Source: Candidatus Gastranaerophilales bacterium
GTDB lineage: Bacteria > Cyanobacteriota > Vampirovibrionia > Gastranaerophilales > Gastranaerophilaceae
Assembly (NCBI GenBank): GCA_944326905.1
Contig: CALVFU010000001.1
Span: forward strand, 1 to 64,000
DNA length: 64,000 nt
Reading direction: 5' to 3'
Part shown: one piece after another, positions 1 through 8,326 of the stretch
How the letters are laid out: every line of letters starts with the position of its first letter
How positions within the stretch are numbered: the stretch's first letter is position 1
Program-made: the position numbers and the translations under genes
The notes under the pieces: model-generated
Told to the model about the DNA's origin: nothing
Databases searched by the model: none
The model's input: only the letters and a program-made list of their open reading frames with translations

Positions 1-40
1 AGAGGTTAGTTCCTACTTTGTATTTAACAAGGAGAAAAAA

Positions 41-508
41 ATGAAAAAACAAATTACAACATTAACAATTGCAGCAATAGCATTTATTATGGGGCTTGGT
101 ATTAATAATTTTGCAATGTCAGACGTTCCATCAAATTATAAGGTAGCTGTTGTAGACGTAAATGCAGTAGTTCAAAAATCTGCTCAAGTACAAGCATTAA
201 AAAAGGAACAGCAACAAAAAATGCAAGAACTGCAAAAATGGCTTGAAACCGTAAGAGCTGATGTACAAAAGCAATCAACCAAAGAAGGCAAAGAAAAGCT
301 TGTTAAAAAATATGATGCTGAATTTGCAAAAAAACAAGAAGCAATTAAAAAGAATTACGCAGGTAAGCTTCAAGCCATTGATAAAAGCATAAGTGCAACA
401 ATAGCTGCTGAAGCCAAAGCTAAAAGCTATAATTTAGTGCTTTCCAAGGGCGTGGTTTTATACGGAGGAGAGGATATAACTGCAAGTATTTCAAAAATTG
501 TGAAATAA
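41..508 (+). CDS. OmpH/Skp-family periplasmic chaperone
   Basis: A 155-residue protein with an N-terminal signal peptide or anchor (KK followed by a hydrophobic stretch to about residue 25). An OmpH domain follows: a VAVVDVNAVV strand, a long Lys/Glu/Gln-rich coiled coil (about residues 50-125) and a C-terminal VVLYGGEDIT strand. Skp/OmpH proteins are trimeric holdases for unfolded outer-membrane proteins in the periplasm. AAGGAG lies just upstream of the ATG. A paralogue lies at 58838-59269 and shares the N-terminal VVD..AVV..SAQV and C-terminal VVLYGG-DIT motifs. An intrinsic terminator follows, so it ends its transcript. Family call is firm; client proteins are unknown. Confidence 0.85.
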   Translation: MKKQITTLTIAAIAFIMGLGINNFAMSDVPSNYKVAVVDVNAVVQKSAQVQALKKEQQQKMQELQKWLETVRADVQKQSTKEGKEKLVKKYDAEFAKKQEAIKKNYAGKLQAIDKSISATIAAEAKAKSYNLVLSKGVVLYGGEDITASISKIVK

Positions 509-524
509 TTGCTTTATATTGGAT

Positions 525-555
525 AAAAAGAGTCTCGATAATAGAGGCTCTTTTT
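525..555 (+). terminator. intrinsic terminator after OmpH gene
   Basis: AAAAAGAGTCTC, a 7-base loop (GATAATA) and GAGGCTCTTTTT form a 12-bp stem with one G-U pair, ending in a T tract 17 bases after the stop codon. The A/T flanks could let it act in both directions. Confidence 0.85.
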
Positions 556-929
556 GTATAAAACAATTAAGATTTGTACCAAAATAATCATACTAACCGT
601 ACACCATAATCAAACCATGTGTTCCTTTACAAATACGGCATTGAGCCAATTTATACTGGGCGGAAGCTGCTTGACTATAAAAAATCAAACTGGACTAAAC
701 GGACTTTATTAGGATATAAAGTTACAAAGAATATTTTTAAATAAGCCTAAAAATTTCCAAAGTCAAAGAAAATTCCGAGTCCAATTAATGTCCAATTTAT
801 TGTTGGGCAAGTATGCACAATCTACAAACTGACAGCATTTATAAGTGTCTCTATTCTCATATCTAATCCTCTATTTATAAATTTGTATTAGACAAAAGTA
901 CATATTATATGGTAATTTCTAAGTGCGAA
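556..929. other. intergenic stretch with a possible gene remnant
   Basis: No full gene is visible. An open frame at 619-744 (+) from a GTG encodes about 41 residues ending in a plausible protein-like tail (contains YGIEPIYTGRKLLDYKK). It has no ribosome binding site and an in-frame stop just upstream. It may be the 3' end of a decayed gene; I do not recognise the family. The rest (745-929) shows nothing I can support. Confidence 0.3.
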
Positions 930-2045
930 TCAGGCTTTTTGCATATATTCCAACAGCTGCCACTCATCTTCTGACATTTTGCGTGATGCAAGAACAGCCT
1001 TTGTATTTAATTCTGCAAAAAGTTCCTCTAATGAGCCATTCCCATATTGTGAGACTTTGCTGGCAACTGTCTTATATTGTTCAGGGATTTTAACTCTTAG
1101 TTCCACAAGATTTTGTGGTTGTACTGAATGTGAAAATTCATGAATTGGTACGTGAAATTTTGAAGCTGTCGATTTATTACATATTTGGGGAAATTTAAAC
1201 CAACTTGCAAATTTAGCCTGTACTCTATCCCGCCAATCACCCCGATTCATTAATTTATTGGATGATGGTCTCAACAAAACTATTGTTTCTCCGTTTAAAC
1301 CTCTTAAACATTGACCGGAAGCAATACACGAAGGAATTGTATCAGTTATAATTATTCCATTAGGCATTTTATTTCCGGATTTTTGCCATATTTTGCAAGC
1401 TTTTAATAATAATCTTCCCTTTGCTATATCATCGCCTATTGCTACAAAATCAACTCCATAATTTTTTAATTGTTCTTCAATTTTTATAGCTTCGGGTGTT
1501 GCAGATTTTGAAACTAACCCTTTTTGAATTTTAATAGCTGTTTGGGTAAAATCATAATAATATTTTAAATAAACTTTTCTTAATTTTTCTATATTTGCTT
1601 TATCTGTTGTTTCTAATAGTCTCTTTTTTGCTGTTCTGATTGCTAAAAGTAATTCTGTTTGCGCTTTTTCTAATATTGCAGATAACTCATCAGCAGTTTG
1701 TGCAGAATTAATCTTTTCATATAATTCAAAATCTTCTTTTCTTCTAAAATTATTCAACAACTGTTGTTTTTTCAATGCAAAATTTTGGGATAAAGCTTTT
1801 GAAATTTGAGGTCTTAGTATTATTGGATTCACCTTCTTCAAAATTTTAAGTTCTTTAGGACATTCTGTAATATGGCTTTTGTTCGGTATTGTAGAAAAAT
1901 TTTTTTGAGTTGTTTGTATAAACTCATCAGAACCAGCCGATATCTTTTTAGGAGGTATATACCTTAATGTATCAGCATTTATTTTCCCTTTTGGTACTTT
2001 CCACAATGATGACTGTATTATTTTAAATGTCTGTATTTTTCCCAT
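930..2045 (-). CDS. putative zinc metalloprotease-like protein (HExxH)
   Basis: A 371-residue protein of unknown family. Near the C-terminus it has HEFSH (about residues 302-306) within HVPIHEFSHSV, followed by SLEELFAEL (about 338-346). This fits a gluzincin-type zinc site with a downstream Glu ligand. The middle (about 100-190) is Lys/Glu-rich and helical. There is no clear signal peptide. Two other proteins in the window (11654-12535 and 62795-64000) carry comparable HExxH sites near their C-termini. Protease activity is inferred from the motif only. The gene is transcribed divergently from the ParD antitoxin at 2171. Confidence 0.6.
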   Translation of the reverse strand: MGKIQTFKIIQSSLWKVPKGKINADTLRYIPPKKISAGSDEFIQTTQKNFSTIPNKSHITECPKELKILKKVNPIILRPQISKALSQNFALKKQQLLNNFRRKEDFELYEKINSAQTADELSAILEKAQTELLLAIRTAKKRLLETTDKANIEKLRKVYLKYYYDFTQTAIKIQKGLVSKSATPEAIKIEEQLKNYGVDFVAIGDDIAKGRLLLKACKIWQKSGNKMPNGIIITDTIPSCIASGQCLRGLNGETIVLLRPSSNKLMNRGDWRDRVQAKFASWFKFPQICNKSTASKFHVPIHEFSHSVQPQNLVELRVKIPEQYKTVASKVSQYGNGSLEELFAELNTKAVLASRKMSEDEWQLLEYMQKA

Positions 2046-2082
2046 ATAGTTATATAAAGTTATATATTTTTCAAAAATTGCT

Positions 2083-2112
2083 CAATTGTTACAAAATATT
2101 TTTGTACAATTG
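2083..2112. promoter_or_regulatory. near-palindrome between divergent genes
   Basis: CAATTGT and ACAATTG arms flank an AT-rich centre that itself holds TTACAAAA and TTTTTGTA. It lies between the HExxH gene (minus) and parD (plus) and could be an operator for either. Sequence symmetry is the only evidence. Confidence 0.4.
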
Positions 2113-2115
2113 AAA

Positions 2116-2138
2116 ATAATAACAATCTTTGTTATTAT
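2116..2138. promoter_or_regulatory. perfect inverted repeat, likely ParD operator
   Basis: ATAATAACAA, spacer TCT, TTGTTATTAT: 10-bp perfect arms ending 32 bases before the parD start. Ribbon-helix-helix antitoxins usually repress their own operon by binding such palindromes, so autoregulation is the likely role. Confidence 0.55.
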
Positions 2139-2170
2139 ATAGATATATATTGTTATAAATGAGGTATTTT

Positions 2171-2407
2171 ATGAACATATCTTTAACACCAACATTAGAA
2201 AAATTTGTACAGGATAAAGTTGCATCGGGCTTATATAATTCTGTCAGCGAAGTCATTAGAGAGGCTTTAAGAATGATGGCTTCTAAAGATAAAATATCTC
2301 AAGAAAGAATTGCGCAGTTGAATAAAGAGATTGAAGAAGGCTGGAATGATACTGTAATTTTGGACGGGCATTCAGCTATGGAAAAATTAATTAAAAAATA
2401 TGAATGA
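2171..2407 (+). CDS. parD: ParD-family ribbon-helix-helix antitoxin
   Basis: A 78-residue protein. It begins MNISLTPTLEKFVQDKV and continues with SGLYNSVSEVIREALRMM, the typical ParD/CopG-type ribbon-helix-helix DNA-binding N-terminus. The charged C-terminal half would wrap the toxin. I place the start at the second ATG, because TGAGGT upstream of it is a good ribosome binding site and the first ATG overlaps that site. It overlaps the parE fragment by 8 bases, as in intact parDE operons. The upstream palindrome at 2116-2138 fits autoregulation. The partner toxin is truncated, so this is now probably an orphan antitoxin. Confidence 0.8.
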   Translation: MNISLTPTLEKFVQDKVASGLYNSVSEVIREALRMMASKDKISQERIAQLNKEIEEGWNDTVILDGHSAMEKLIKKYE

Positions 2408-2521
2408 TTTGGAACTTGAAATTACAAGTAAAGCATATAATGACATTGAAATAATTTCGGATTATATTGCTAAAGATAATAAAAACGCTGCAACAAAATT
2501 TGTGAGATTATTTTATAAAAC
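2400..2521 (+). pseudogene. parE: ParE/RelE-type toxin, 5' fragment only
   Basis: The first 40 or so codons read as a ParE toxin (LEITSKAYNDIEIISDYIAK, then NAATKFVRLFY). Homology then stops abruptly. The frame stays open to 2705 but only as the antisense of the neighbouring ATPase gene. ParE toxins are about 95-100 residues, so over half, including the C-terminal catalytic/gyrase-contact strands, is missing. The break coincides with the stop codon of the convergent AAA/DUF4143 gene (2522-2524), which suggests the toxin was cut when that gene arrived. I found no 3' half on the far side of the ATPase gene. Confidence 0.65.
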
Positions 2522-3766
2522 TTATTCCCATAAATTATTTATCGGAACAGTATACATGCCATTCTTCCACATCATTGTACGCTCACCTGTATATATAACA
2601 ATCCCTGTAAAAGGTTTATCTTTTGCCTTGTTATCTCTAAACCATTCTAAATGCTTAAAGGAATCTAATTTAATATCGGTGCCGGATTTTACTTCTATGC
2701 CATAAATGGCATTATCTGTTTCTATAATAAAGTCAATTTCACGTTTTCTGTTATCTCTATAATGAGATAATACAATATTTCGTTCCAGCTCTACCTGTGG
2801 TATTAACTGATTATATACAAATGTTTCTGTAAGTTTACCAGATTTATCACTATCTTTATAAACTTCTTTTTCATTCCAGTTTAAAATCGAACACATCAGA
2901 CCTGTGTCACACATAAAATACTTATTTCTGTCGTTAGCTGTTTCATAATCTCTACTAAACCAAGCCGGTACAGAGTCTATTAAATAAACTTTTTCTAACA
3001 GGCTTAAGTATTCATCTAGCGTAGGCCTTGATATAGCTAATTCCCTTGATAAATCAGACTTGGTTATAAATTTAGAAGAATAAGCATTAATAATATTAAA
3101 CAGCATTCTTAACTTTGTTTGGCGTTTTATGTTAGCAATGTATTTTAAATCATGGTCAAGGATTAAGTCTGTATAATCCTCATACCAATCTTTTACGTTT
3201 ATTTCATCTTGATGTAATAAGGGTTCTGGAAATCCGCCTTTAAAGGCAATTTCAATAATTTTACGTTTATCATATCCGTTGTTATTTATAAATTCCTTAT
3301 TTATTAAACGGTTAAAAAAATTAGGTTGTAAGTCTAAAAATTCACCATAAGTAAAGGGTCTTAAGCGAATTTTCTTTGCTCTGCCGGCTAAGGATTCTTT
3401 AACAGCCGGCAGACTTTGAATATCCGCAGAGCCGGTTATTATATATTGTCCGTACCTTGTATCTGTATCCACAGCCTTTTTAATTGCAGTAATGAGTTTA
3501 GGCACTCTCTGGATTTCATCAATAATCATGGTCTGCTTGTTGTACTTAATAAATCCATTAGGGTCAGAGTTTGCAACATCTTCTTCATCATCTAGAGTAA
3601 CGTATTCAAAGTCATTAGGTTTTGCAAGTTCAAATGCAAGAGTTGTTTTACCGCATTGTCTTGCACCAACAAGGACTGTAACTCGTCTGGTTGCAAGCGA
3701 AGTTTTAATTTTATCTTCAATCCATCTTTGCTTTACCATGATTGGATTATAGCATTCTTTTACCAT
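2522..3766 (-). CDS. AAA+ ATPase with DUF4143 domain
   Basis: A 414-residue protein of the AAA_14/DUF4143 family. Walker A is GARQCGKT (34-41) and Walker B is IIDEIQ (81-86). A helical middle follows, and the C-terminus has REID (342-345) and EVKSG (358-362), resembling a PD-(D/E)xK nuclease core. Such genes are abundant, often multicopy and mobile in gut bacteria; their role is unknown. An internal ATG at 3739 (MVKQRWIEDKI) is an alternative start; neither has a strong ribosome binding site. Its stop codon sits exactly where the ParE reading frame loses homology. Confidence 0.8.
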   Translation of the reverse strand: MVKECYNPIMVKQRWIEDKIKTSLATRRVTVLVGARQCGKTTLAFELAKPNDFEYVTLDDEEDVANSDPNGFIKYNKQTMIIDEIQRVPKLITAIKKAVDTDTRYGQYIITGSADIQSLPAVKESLAGRAKKIRLRPFTYGEFLDLQPNFFNRLINKEFINNNGYDKRKIIEIAFKGGFPEPLLHQDEINVKDWYEDYTDLILDHDLKYIANIKRQTKLRMLFNIINAYSSKFITKSDLSRELAISRPTLDEYLSLLEKVYLIDSVPAWFSRDYETANDRNKYFMCDTGLMCSILNWNEKEVYKDSDKSGKLTETFVYNQLIPQVELERNIVLSHYRDNRKREIDFIIETDNAIYGIEVKSGTDIKLDSFKHLEWFRDNKAKDKPFTGIVIYTGERTMMWKNGMYTVPINNLWE

Positions 3767-3813
3767 TTTGTAAAGTATAAGCCTGCCAAAATGTAAAATA
3801 TACCATTGTTATT

Positions 3814-3828
3814 TTGTAAAATTTACAA
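3814..3828. promoter_or_regulatory. perfect palindrome upstream of AAA/DUF4143 gene
   Basis: TTGTAAAATTTACAA has 7-bp perfect arms around a central A, about 48 bases upstream of the ATPase start. Further TGTAAAATAT and TTTTACAATAT motifs flank it (3790-3850). Related TTTACAA/TTTGTAA motifs recur at 31245, 32026, 37162 and 39533. Possibly a repressor or activator site. Confidence 0.4.
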
Positions 3829-3992
3829 CTAATATATTTTACAATATGGATTTTAAACTCTTAATGACAGGTATAATATGAACGGAGTATAAATAATACA
3901 ACAATAGGCAAATATATGACCATATACAAAAATTCGATTAATAAATTTATTATAAGTTTCAGTTTATCCATTTAATAACAAAAACATTTAAT

Positions 3993-4616
3993 TTACCAGC
4001 TGTTTAAATGTATTCTATCCTCAATATTAATTACTTTTTGTACCGGCAGCTTAATATTTTGTTTTGGATAACCAAGTGCAATATAACAGGGCATTGCGTA
4101 ATTATCCGGGTGATTAATAGTATTTTTTATATGTATAAGCTCCTCTTCCATTGGTATTCGCGTTACGCCGAAAATCCCCTCCGAAGCTGCAGCTAAAAGT
4201 ATATTCTCAATACAGCACCATATCGAAGCAAATTCATTTAGAGAACTTAAACAAGACGGCTGCAGTAATGGATCTCTTAATTTAAAGAACGGAAGGATTA
4301 AGCAGCCGGCGCCATATAGCATAGAAAATTGCTTTGGCATTGCAATATGGTACATTCCTCGTTGATCAGAGTCAGTCATTCCGTAGGAATCCATCATTTT
4401 TTCACAATCGTCATAGCTTGTCATGTCTTTTAAATTTAAGACTTTTAAACGTTCTTTTTTGTCATTAACAATAACAAACTCCCATTCCCTTAGATGGTTA
4501 TTAGTAGGGGCTTTAAGCCCGGCTGATAAGATTCTTTTTACTATGTCCTCACTGATTAACTTATCCTCAAATTCTCGAATTGTTCTCCGCGTTTCTACTG
4601 CTTCATAAAATTCCAT
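3993..4616 (-). CDS. nitroreductase-family FMN oxidoreductase
   Basis: A 207-residue single-domain protein. It opens with FYEAVETRRTIREFEDKLIS, the nitroreductase N-terminal RRxxRxF signature that binds FMN phosphate. APTNNHLREWEFVIV follows (family motif APSxxNxQPWxFivv), and a late GYPKQ sits in the usual flavin-contact position. These enzymes use NAD(P)H to reduce nitro-aromatics, quinones or similar compounds; the true substrate cannot be read. It stands alone and is divergent from accD. The length is normal. Confidence 0.8.
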   Translation of the reverse strand: MEFYEAVETRRTIREFEDKLISEDIVKRILSAGLKAPTNNHLREWEFVIVNDKKERLKVLNLKDMTSYDDCEKMMDSYGMTDSDQRGMYHIAMPKQFSMLYGAGCLILPFFKLRDPLLQPSCLSSLNEFASIWCCIENILLAAASEGIFGVTRIPMEEELIHIKNTINHPDNYAMPCYIALGYPKQNIKLPVQKVINIEDRIHLNSW

Positions 4617-4745
4617 TTTTACTTTCCTGTTTTAATTCGTATCAAAGTATGCAATGATTATACTATAAAAGCAATCATTTAATGTAGTTGAATACAAATT
4701 AAAAATTTTCCGCAATTTTAATTCTTAATAAATTTTATAAACTTA

Positions 4746-4773
4746 TAGACTGGTAATTTTTTTGGTGTATAAT
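4746..4773 (+). promoter_or_regulatory. probable sigma70 promoter of accD operon
   Basis: TAGACT (4746-4751), 16-base spacer, TATAAT (4768-4773), about 64 bases before the accD start. The -10 matches consensus exactly; the -35 matches 4 of 6. Confidence 0.5.
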
Positions 4774-4836
4774 CAACATGTATTTTTTTATAAAAATTTT
4801 GTGTATTAGTTTATAAACGGAGTTTGTTAATAGTTT

Positions 4837-5703
4837 ATGACGATTCAAGATTGGTTTGAGAAACGAAAAGAGGCACAAATAAGACGCCGTGAAGCCGAAA
4901 AGCATATGGAAGAAGACGGACAACCCAGTCTTTGGACTAAGTGTATTCACTGTGAAAATCAAGTACTAAAAGCAGATTTGGAAGAAAATTTGATGGTTTG
5001 TCCTGTCTGTGAATATCATTACAGGATAAATGCATCTAAGCGGATTAAGCTTTTATTTGATGAAAATTCTTTTATTGAACGCTTTAAAAACATTAAGCCT
5101 ACAGATCCTTTGGACTTTGTGGATACCGAGCCATATAAAGACAGGCTTGAAAAAGCTCATGCTAAAACAAATTTAGACGAAGCAGTTATAACGGGGACAG
5201 GAACAATTAAAGGTCACCGTGTTGCAGCAGCAGTAATGGATTTTGATTATATGGGCGGGTCAATGGGAAGTGTTGTCGGCGAAAAAGTCACAAGGATTAT
5301 GGAGGAAGCCGTAAAACAAAAAGTTCCTATGGTTGCAATAACTTCTTCTGGCGGAGCAAGAATGCAGGAAAGTGCTTTGAGCCTTATGCAGATGGCAAAA
5401 ACTGCTTGCGCTGCCGGTAAGCTTGATGAAGCAGGACTTTTATATATAAATATACTGACAGAGCCTACTTTTGGCGGAATTACTGCAAGTTTTGGAACGC
5501 TAGGCGACATTATTATTGCAGAACAAGGTGCACGTATTGGATTTGCCGGCAGAAGAGTAATTGAACAAACAATCAGGCAAAGTCTTCCGGCTGATTTCCA
5601 AACGGCAGAATACCTGTTAAAATACGGGCAAGTCGATATTATTTCCAAACGATCGGAACTCAGAGACAGGCTTGCGGATGTTCTTAGTATGCATGGAGTG
5701 TAA
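4837..5703 (+). CDS. accD: acetyl-CoA carboxylase carboxyltransferase subunit beta
   Basis: A 288-residue beta subunit that, with AccA, transfers CO2 from carboxybiotin to acetyl-CoA to make malonyl-CoA for fatty acids. The N-terminal zinc ribbon is intact: C36, C39, C55, C58. The crotonase-like fold carries TSSGGARMQESALSLMQMAKT and FGGITASFGTLGD. Length is typical. It is followed after 3 bases by accA; most bacteria keep accD and accA apart, but adjacency is also common. First gene of the accD-accA-prmA-kdsB operon. Confidence 0.95.
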   Translation: MTIQDWFEKRKEAQIRRREAEKHMEEDGQPSLWTKCIHCENQVLKADLEENLMVCPVCEYHYRINASKRIKLLFDENSFIERFKNIKPTDPLDFVDTEPYKDRLEKAHAKTNLDEAVITGTGTIKGHRVAAAVMDFDYMGGSMGSVVGEKVTRIMEEAVKQKVPMVAITSSGGARMQESALSLMQMAKTACAAGKLDEAGLLYINILTEPTFGGITASFGTLGDIIIAEQGARIGFAGRRVIEQTIRQSLPADFQTAEYLLKYGQVDIISKRSELRDRLADVLSMHGV

Positions 5704-5706
5704 ATA

Positions 5707-6657
5707 ATGACAGTGTTGGAGTTTGAAAAACCGATTTTTGAAATACAAAAAAAGATAGATGAATTTAAAAAAATGAGTTTGGAGTCAGGCATGGACTTTA
5801 ACGGTGAAATTGAAAACCTTGAAAAACAGGCAAACGAAATAAAAAAAGAGATGTATGAGTCTTTAAAGCCGTCTCAAAAACTTCAAATTGCAAGACACAG
5901 CGAACGACCGAACTTTTTAGATTATACTAATATGATGTGCGACAATTTTATAGAGCTGCACGGAGATAGAGAAGGCTCTGATGATCGTGCAATTATCGGC
6001 GGGCTGGCTACAATTTCCGGGCGGAATGTTGTATTGGTTGGAACGCAAAAAGGTAAATCTACTAAAGAAAACCTTGAGTTCAATTTTGGCATGCCGCAGC
6101 CGCAAGGATATAGAAAAGCTCTACGATTATTTAAGCACGCCGAAAAATTCAGACTGCCGATTATAACACTTATTGACACACCGGGTGCTTATCCGGGAAT
6201 TACGGCAGAGCAGACCGGGCAAGGTATTGCAATTGCAGTTAATTTAAGAGAGATGTCTAAGCTTACTGTTCCTATAATTGCAGTTATAACAGGCGAAGGC
6301 TGCAGCGGCGGGGCATTAGGTCTTGCAGTTGCAAACAGAGTGTTTATGCTTGAATACGCGTATTATACAGTTATATCCCCGGAAGGGTGTGCTTCTATTC
6401 TGTGGCGCGATGCTTCAAGAGCGGCAGATGCTGCTGACGCACTTAAAATTACTGCTGATGACCTGCTAAAATACGGTATAATTGATGGAAAGATTAAAGA
6501 ACCATTAGGCGGTGCGCATACTAATCCGCAAGATATGAGCGACAGGCTTAAAAATGCTTTAATTGGTGCATTAGAAGAATTAGACTCTTATTCACCTGAT
6601 GAATTAAAAGCTCAAAGATATAGCAAATTTAGAGAAATGGGTGTTTTTAACGAATAA
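5707..6657 (+). CDS. accA: acetyl-CoA carboxylase carboxyltransferase subunit alpha
   Basis: A 316-residue alpha subunit. It has the N-terminal coiled coil (about 1-60), then RHSERPNFLDYTNMM, DTPGAYPGITAEQTGQG and GEGCSGGALGLAVAN, the oxyanion-hole glycine loop for carboxybiotin. It forms an alpha2beta2 carboxyltransferase with AccD encoded just upstream. Its stop overlaps the prmA start by one base, indicating translational coupling. Length is typical. Confidence 0.95.
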   Translation: MTVLEFEKPIFEIQKKIDEFKKMSLESGMDFNGEIENLEKQANEIKKEMYESLKPSQKLQIARHSERPNFLDYTNMMCDNFIELHGDREGSDDRAIIGGLATISGRNVVLVGTQKGKSTKENLEFNFGMPQPQGYRKALRLFKHAEKFRLPIITLIDTPGAYPGITAEQTGQGIAIAVNLREMSKLTVPIIAVITGEGCSGGALGLAVANRVFMLEYAYYTVISPEGCASILWRDASRAADAADALKITADDLLKYGIIDGKIKEPLGGAHTNPQDMSDRLKNALIGALEELDSYSPDELKAQRYSKFREMGVFNE

Positions 6658-7559
6658 TGAATAATTATTTTGAATTAGTTATTGATATTAATCCATCAAT
6701 TTCTGATATTGTGTCTGATATTTGTTTTTCAAACTTTGATTGTGAAGGGGTAATTCTTGCGGAAGAAACGTATAAAGATTTGGAAATGGTATCAACCACA
6801 GAAGGTGAGTTAAAGGCGTTTCTTACTATAAATCCAGGCAAACCAGCTATAGCTCGAATATTGACAGAAAACAGAAATCTTCTTATTGAACGCGGATTTA
6901 GAGAAGAGGAACTTGGAAGCTGGGTATTTACTATTACAGAAAAAGAAAACCAAGACTGGTCAAAGAAGTGGAAAGAAAAATGGGATGTAACACATGTTAG
7001 TGACCGAATTACTATTGTACCAAGCTGGATAGAGTATAAACAGAAACATTCTGATGAAATTATAATTACACTTGATCCTGGATGTGCATTTGGTACAGGT
7101 ACGCATTCTACTACGCAGTTATGTATGCGGGCAATAGAGAAGTATGTAAAAGCGGGAGATTCGGTTGCCGATATAGGTATGGGCTCTGGTATTCTTGCAA
7201 TTTGTGCTAAAAAATTCGGCGCCGGCTATGTGTACGGATGTGATAATGATGAAATGGTTATTGATGTTGCAAAAGAAAATGCTGCAAAAAACAATGTTGA
7301 GACTGTTTTTGAGCTAAATACGGCTGATAAAGTTAAACAAGAGTTTGATTTTGTATGTGCAAATATCCTTCATAATGTTCTTGCAGAAATTATGGGAGAT
7401 TTAAAAGCTTTAATAAAAAACGGAGGCTTAATTGTATTAAGCGGTATTTTAGATGATAAAAAAGAGATTGTGCTTAATGCAGTTAAGGCGCATTCTTTAA
7501 AAGTTGTTGAAGAAACACACCTTAATCAGTGGACGGCAATAATAGCAGAAAGGACTTAA
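6657..7559 (+). CDS. prmA: ribosomal protein L11 methyltransferase
   Basis: A 300-residue SAM-dependent methyltransferase. The PrmA N-terminal substrate domain (about 1-110) includes WSKKWKEKWDV. The class I methyltransferase core has LDPGCAFGTGTHSTTQLC and VADIGMGSGILAI (SAM glycine loop), with CANILHNVL as the N-[IV]-L catalytic motif. It trimethylates ribosomal protein L11. It sits between accA and kdsB with 1-base overlap and 1-base gap, so it is cotranscribed with lipid and LPS genes. Confidence 0.9.
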   Translation: MNNYFELVIDINPSISDIVSDICFSNFDCEGVILAEETYKDLEMVSTTEGELKAFLTINPGKPAIARILTENRNLLIERGFREEELGSWVFTITEKENQDWSKKWKEKWDVTHVSDRITIVPSWIEYKQKHSDEIIITLDPGCAFGTGTHSTTQLCMRAIEKYVKAGDSVADIGMGSGILAICAKKFGAGYVYGCDNDEMVIDVAKENAAKNNVETVFELNTADKVKQEFDFVCANILHNVLAEIMGDLKALIKNGGLIVLSGILDDKKEIVLNAVKAHSLKVVEETHLNQWTAIIAERT

Positions 7560-7560
7560 A

Positions 7561-8289
7561 ATGGAAAAGACTGCAATAATAATTCCTGCAAGATACGGTT
7601 CAAGCCGGCTTGAAGGCAAGCCGCTTATAAAAGTATTAGATAAACCGATTATACAGTGGGTTTGGGAAAAAGCAAAAAAAACTCAAAAAGCGGACATGGT
7701 TATTGTAGCTACTGATGATGAGCGAATTTTTAATACTGTAAACTCGTTCGGCGGATATGCAGAAATGACATCAGTTGAGCATAAAAGCGGCTCAGACAGA
7801 ATTGCAGAAGTTGCTTTAAGACACCCTGAGATTAGTTTTATTGTAAACCTTCAAGGTGATGAGCCGTTAATTAGTCTTGATGATATCAATGCAGTAATTG
7901 ACGGTGTTAAAAACGATAAGACAGTTGATATTTCAACGCTGGTAAGAGAAATTAATGATGAAAAAGAAGCTAATAATCCGAATCTTGTAAAGTGCGTATT
8001 TGATATAAATAATTATGCTTTGTACTTTTCGCGCTCTAAAATTCCGTTTGAGAGAAATAGCGGAATGAGTAAAATATATGGACACTTAGGAATTTACGGA
8101 TATAGAAAAGAATCTTTGCTAAAGATGACACAATTATCTCAAACTAACCTTGAAAAAGCAGAAAGTCTTGAACAATTAAGAGCTTTACAGTATGGTATGC
8201 GGATAAAGGTTTCCGTAACGGAAAATGTACCTGTGGGTATTGATACAATTGATGATTTGGAACATTTTAAACAATTAGTGCAAAGATAA
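7561..8289 (+). CDS. kdsB: 3-deoxy-manno-octulosonate (KDO) cytidylyltransferase
   Basis: A 242-residue protein. It opens with AIIIPARYGSSRLEGKPL, the nucleotidyltransferase signature, and carries NLQGDEPLI and IYGHLGIYGYRKE. KdsB activates KDO with CTP for addition to lipid A, a sign of an LPS outer membrane. Length matches the family (about 245). It is the last gene of the accD operon and is followed by a strong terminator. Confidence 0.92.
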   Translation: MEKTAIIIPARYGSSRLEGKPLIKVLDKPIIQWVWEKAKKTQKADMVIVATDDERIFNTVNSFGGYAEMTSVEHKSGSDRIAEVALRHPEISFIVNLQGDEPLISLDDINAVIDGVKNDKTVDISTLVREINDEKEANNPNLVKCVFDINNYALYFSRSKIPFERNSGMSKIYGHLGIYGYRKESLLKMTQLSQTNLEKAESLEQLRALQYGMRIKVSVTENVPVGIDTIDDLEHFKQLVQR

Positions 8290-8320
8290 AAAATCCGCCC
8301 AACTTAGTGAGCGGATTTTT
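8289..8320. terminator. bidirectional intrinsic terminator
   Basis: AAAAATCCGC, 12-base loop, GCGGATTTTT: a perfect 10-bp stem with A and T flanks. It lies between convergent kdsB (plus) and the GLFG-rich gene (minus) and can serve both. Confidence 0.9.
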
Positions 8321-8326
8321 ATATTT

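Noticed and set aside
2522-2705. Continuation of the parE reading frame
   Set aside because: It is only open because it is antisense to the AAA/DUF4143 gene; the residues do not resemble a toxin C-terminus.
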